From an uncultured Fidelibacterota bacterium (GTDB taxonomy: Bacteria > Fidelibacterota > Marinisomatia > Marinisomatales > UBA8229): a DNA stretch of 10,919 bases. The position numbers were made by a program, and so were the translations under genes. Position 1 is the stretch's first letter, and each line of letters starts with the position of its first letter. This document shows, one piece after another, positions 7,976 through 10,919 of the stretch. The DNA is taken from the NCBI GenBank assembly GCA_913054425.1, contig CAJXJG010000045.1, positions 1-10,919 of the forward strand, written 5' to 3'. The notes under the pieces were generated by a model, which saw only the letters and a list, made by a program, of their open reading frames with translations, was not told the DNA's origin and ran no database searches.

Positions 7976-9901
7976 ATGGTTTTGAAAAGGGTGAAACAGT
8001 TTCATTATTTTATGTTGCCCCTACTTTTTACTTTGGGTTTACGTGCGGAGACAACATGTCTCCATCTTGTTTTTACCAATGATATACATGGCGCCCTTCA
8101 TAAAGTTCCTGCCCGATTCATTAATCCAGAATTTGCACCCGACTTGACCGGCGGTGCTGGGGCGTACAATTATGTTAAATCTGTTCGCTCCAAGGCCGAA
8201 CAGAGAAATGAATCTGTTCTGTTGACAGATGGAGGAAATCTTTTCCAGGGAACACCGTTAGGAACTCAAGATGGCGGTTCAAAAATGATTCAGTGGATGA
8301 ATTGGATGGAATACGATGCATTCGTTCCAGGGGTAAAGGATTTTGACCAAGGGAAAAAGAATCTTATCCGTTTGAAAGAGGAAGCATCTTTTCCATTTTT
8401 GGCAGCGAATCTAAAGGGTGTGGAAGGAGTTCTTCCTTACACGATTAAGGCATTCGACGGATTCAATGTAGGTCTCATTGGTTTAATAACACCTGATTTG
8501 AAAGATGGATCTTTACCTAAGAATATGGAAGGTGTGTCCGTGGAGCCGCCGCTTGATGTATTAAATCGTATTATTCCTGAAGTCCGTTCTAAAGGTGCCG
8601 ATCTTGTTTTTGTTTTAGCGCACATGGGTTTACCATATGATCGTGAAATCGAATATAAAAAAATGGTTGAGCGGGTTAGTACCGGTGCAAAGATCCGCAT
8701 TACAAACGCGCTGGAATTGGCTCATTTTGCACAGGATGTGGATGTGATTATTACCGGCGGGATCAGCAAAGGATACGATACGCCTTGGGAAGATCCGCTG
8801 ACTCATACGCTGGTGCTCCAAAACTATGGCAATCTTACCGGGATTGGACATTTGAAGTTAGATGTGGATTTAAGTGCGAAAGTGATAACCGGTTATACAT
8901 TCCCCACCGATCGTGGAATGATGATCACCCTGTTCCAGGATGATATTTGGCCGGATTTTGAAATGGCTGACTCAATCAAATCCTGGGTAGATGCAATAAC
9001 AAACACTTCCGAATCGAATCATTCCGAACTTATTTCCACGATCCGTTCTCTTCCTGCACAGGATTGTCCTGACCAACAACCACCTGCATATGATGAATAC
9101 AATATTCCAATGGTAGGTCAGGTAAATGATTTGGATATTATGACATGGAACATAGAACGCTTTCCAATAGACGGTGAAAAAACAATGAAAGCTGTTGCAG
9201 AAATTATTCGCGATCTTAATGTGGATATTATTGGTGTCCAGGAGGTAATTAAAATCGGAAAGTTTGCCGAAATGATGTCCTGGCTTCCAGAGTATGATTT
9301 TGTATTAAGTCAACAATCATCATTTTTAGAACAGGCCATCATTTATCGAAAAGAAATTTTAACTCTTTTAGGACAGCAGGAACCTTTTGCATTTGATGAT
9401 TATTTTTTTGCGGGCCGGCCACCGTTATTGGTGGATTTTCTCTGGCGCTGCGGCCAGACGGATATTGAAATAACGTTTGTCAATATGCACTTAAAATGCT
9501 GTGGAGATGGATTGTATCGTCGGCAGCAATCTATGAAACAGCTCCATTCATTCCTCCGAGACAGGATGGATCTCGGTATGGATAAAATCATTGTGGTTGG
9601 CGATTGGAATGACCAGATCCAGGATGAGGGGATTTATCAATCTTTTAGCCCTTTTATGGATGATAGAGAACATTTTTTGTTTGTGACAGAGCTGATCGCA
9701 GATGATCCTAGCCAACAATCCTATCCGACTTGGCCTAGTTTTTTAGATCATATTTTGATTGGTAAAGGATTTTTTGAGTTATTTGATTCAAACGGCACCG
9801 TTCGTTCCGTCAATATTGATGAATGGATGGGTAGTTGGGATGTATATGAAAATTTGATTTCAGACCATCGACCGATTCTGCTCTCATTGCCCCTAGATTA
9901 G
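7976..9901 (+). CDS. Exported fusion: degenerate 5'-nucleotidase-type metallophosphatase + intact EEP nuclease/phosphatase
   Basis: The product is 641 residues with a signal peptide of about 24 residues (basic KRVKQ, then MLPLLFTLGLRA). Residues about 28-300 align by motif with the UshA/5'-nucleotidase metallophosphatase family: FTNDIHGAL at 33-41 (Asp36, His38 kept), DGGNLFQGTP at 85-94, PGVKDFD at 118-124, LAHMGL at 214-219 (His216 kept), TGGISKGYD at 260-268. The metal-bridging Asp is Asn88. The Asn-His of GNHEFD is Val120-Lys121. Both His of GGHSH are Ile263 and Lys265. This domain is therefore probably inactive. The usual 5'-nucleotidase C-terminal domain is absent. Residues about 385-641 are an EEP domain with a full catalytic set: TWNIE (Asn392), QEV (Glu423), NMHLK (His505), GDWND (Asp543, Asn545), LDHIL (Asp591), SDHRP (Asp630, His631). 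This part should hydrolyse phosphodiesters or phosphomonoesters, with nucleic acid likely from context. There is no sorting domain, so it may stay in the periplasm. Confidence 0.88.
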   Translation: MVLKRVKQFHYFMLPLLFTLGLRAETTCLHLVFTNDIHGALHKVPARFINPEFAPDLTGGAGAYNYVKSVRSKAEQRNESVLLTDGGNLFQGTPLGTQDGGSKMIQWMNWMEYDAFVPGVKDFDQGKKNLIRLKEEASFPFLAANLKGVEGVLPYTIKAFDGFNVGLIGLITPDLKDGSLPKNMEGVSVEPPLDVLNRIIPEVRSKGADLVFVLAHMGLPYDREIEYKKMVERVSTGAKIRITNALELAHFAQDVDVIITGGISKGYDTPWEDPLTHTLVLQNYGNLTGIGHLKLDVDLSAKVITGYTFPTDRGMMITLFQDDIWPDFEMADSIKSWVDAITNTSESNHSELISTIRSLPAQDCPDQQPPAYDEYNIPMVGQVNDLDIMTWNIERFPIDGEKTMKAVAEIIRDLNVDIIGVQEVIKIGKFAEMMSWLPEYDFVLSQQSSFLEQAIIYRKEILTLLGQQEPFAFDDYFFAGRPPLLVDFLWRCGQTDIEITFVNMHLKCCGDGLYRRQQSMKQLHSFLRDRMDLGMDKIIVVGDWNDQIQDEGIYQSFSPFMDDREHFLFVTELIADDPSQQSYPTWPSFLDHILIGKGFFELFDSNGTVRSVNIDEWMGSWDVYENLISDHRPILLSLPLD

Positions 9902-9905
9902 ATCT

Positions 9906-10790
9906 ATGATAAGGAGTCTTTTCCCAGTTCTTATAACGGGAGTTTTCATTTCATGCGCAGTACCTACGGAGGATGAGACTAATTATTCAGCAATCAACAG
10001 TTCTCTACCTGATCTAAATTGGGAGGATGGTATTGAAATTGTCACTTGGAACATAGAGAATTTTCCCAAAGCGGGTCAGCAAACAATTGACTCGGTTGCT
10101 ATTATATTGAAAACCTTGAATGCTGATATTTACTGTCTTCAGGAAATTAGTAGTGAGTCTGAATTCATGCAATTAGCAGAAAGATTAGACGGTTATAATA
10201 TCGTATACTCAACTGTTACTGAATATTTAAATTTAGCCATTCTTTACAGATCAGGATCAATTACCCTTCGAAATCAAACCAACCTTTTCTCTGATTATTC
10301 TTATGAATTTGCATCTCGCCCGCCATTACGAACAGAGATGACATTTTTAGGGGATAAATCAATCGATTTTACACTCATTAACCTTCACTTAAAATGTTGT
10401 AACAATGGTTTTAACCGTCGTGTAGCGTCTGCAGAGTTGCTCTATAGCTACCTGTTGGAATCTTCAGCGGCAGGTGTTGTGAACCAGATTGTTGTGGGAG
10501 ATTGGAATGATGATATATCGGATAACCCAAGTGTAAATTCTTTCACTATCTTTCTAAACGACACATTAAATTTCAGTTTTATGACCTGGGACCTGGCAAA
10601 TGCAGAATCCGATGTTTTCGATTCATATCCAGGATATCCCAGCTTTATAGATCATATCTTAATATCCAGCGACCTTTTTGATGAGGCTGGCAGCGGAGAT
10701 GTGCAAACAATGCGACTTGGAGATTATATTTCTAACTACGATGAATTAATTTCAGACCATCGTCCAGTGGTTTGGAGATTTAAGCCATGA
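9906..10790 (+). CDS. Lipoprotein EEP-family nuclease/phosphatase
   Basis: The product is 294 residues from ATG 9906, 4 nt after the previous stop. No Shine-Dalgarno is seen, so translation is probably coupled to the gene before. The N terminus MIRSLFPVLITGVFISC has an acceptable lipobox (FIS|C, Cys17), followed by an acidic stretch, so the mature protein should be lipid-anchored in the cell envelope. The EEP domain spans about 43-294 with all core residues: TWNIE (Asn49), LQEI (Glu80), NLHLK (His161), GDWND (Asp199, Asn201), IDHIL (Asp249, His250), SDHRP (Asp284, His285). It closely resembles the second half of the preceding protein, sharing LHLKCC-type, VVGDWND and SFxDHILI stretches, so the two EEP domains arose by duplication. 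The family includes DNases, exonucleases, sphingomyelinases and inositol phosphatases. A nuclease role is favoured by the neighbours but is not shown by the sequence alone. Confidence 0.88.
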   Translation: MIRSLFPVLITGVFISCAVPTEDETNYSAINSSLPDLNWEDGIEIVTWNIENFPKAGQQTIDSVAIILKTLNADIYCLQEISSESEFMQLAERLDGYNIVYSTVTEYLNLAILYRSGSITLRNQTNLFSDYSYEFASRPPLRTEMTFLGDKSIDFTLINLHLKCCNNGFNRRVASAELLYSYLLESSAAGVVNQIVVGDWNDDISDNPSVNSFTIFLNDTLNFSFMTWDLANAESDVFDSYPGYPSFIDHILISSDLFDEAGSGDVQTMRLGDYISNYDELISDHRPVVWRFKP

Positions 10791-10919
10791 TAAATTTATT
10801 TCGCTATGGTGTGCTACTGCTAACAATGCAGATTGCTGTCGCCCAGCTGGATGTAGCCTATGTCCGATATTTTCAAGACGACCATAATTTCCTTTCCAAT
10901 CTCTCTATGATGTCCACGA
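10787..10919 (+). CDS. Start of an exported protein of unknown function (3' end missing)
   Basis: ATG 10787 overlaps the previous TGA in an ATGA junction, and GGAG at 10774-10777 lies 9 nt upstream. The 44 codons in view are open to the window edge. They start with a signal peptide MINLFRYGVLLLTMQIAVA cut before Q20, followed by LDVAYVRYFQDD and NFLSNLSMM. The AQ cleavage site matches that of the barrel proteins upstream, so this may be another envelope component of the same operon. Too little is visible to name a family. Confidence 0.8.
   Translation, partial: MINLFRYGVLLLTMQIAVAQLDVAYVRYFQDDHNFLSNLSMMST

Noticed and set aside
7976..8875. Active 5'-nucleotidase
   Set aside because: The overall motifs fit the family, but the bridging Asp, the GNH pair and the GGHSH histidines are all replaced, so activity should not be assigned.

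Overview
The window is close to 100% coding. Eight genes all lie on the + strand and look like one run of co-transcribed genes. Gaps are 38, 4, 7 and 4 nt, and three junctions overlap (10 nt, 11 nt and an ATGA stop/start). Both ends are cut: the first gene enters from upstream and the last runs off the right edge. I see no RNA gene, mobile element, CRISPR array, terminator or promoter. The style suggests a Gram-negative member of the FCB superphylum, perhaps Candidatus Marinimicrobia (SAR406) or a relative such as Calditrichota or Ignavibacteria. The basis is an NPFNP-type C-terminal secretion/sorting domain (type IX-like), PorV/UPF0164-like and FadL-like barrels, and moderately AT-rich DNA. 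This taxonomic call is inference.

Layout: 1-1308 is the 3' part of a secreted protein with the end of a lamin-tail domain, an Ig-like domain, two OB-like domains and a sorting domain. 1347-3332 is a full-length paralogue of it with a signal peptide and a divergent C-terminal domain. 3337-4227 is a PorV/UPF0164-like outer-membrane barrel. 4218-6650 is a large exported protein with two N-terminal helix-hairpin-helix (ComEA-like) segments followed by a predicted outer-membrane barrel. 6640-7968 is a FadL-like barrel. 7976-9901 fuses a 5'-nucleotidase-type metallophosphatase domain, whose catalytic motifs are mostly lost, to an intact endonuclease/exonuclease/phosphatase (EEP) domain. 9906-10790 is a lipoprotein EEP paralogous to that second domain. 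10787 to the end is the start of another exported protein.

Working model (inference): every gene product that can be judged is exported. Several carry domains found in extracellular nucleases. Lamin-tail, OB and EEP modules occur together in ExeM-type nucleases, and OB plus metallophosphatase occurs in YhcR-type nucleases. Here these modules are spread over separate polypeptides and interleaved with three barrels, one bearing DNA-binding-type HhH motifs. The locus may be a cell-surface system that captures extracellular nucleic acid, passes it through or degrades it at the outer membrane, and scavenges the products. An alternative is general organophosphate or phospholipid hydrolysis, because EEP enzymes also act on those substrates.
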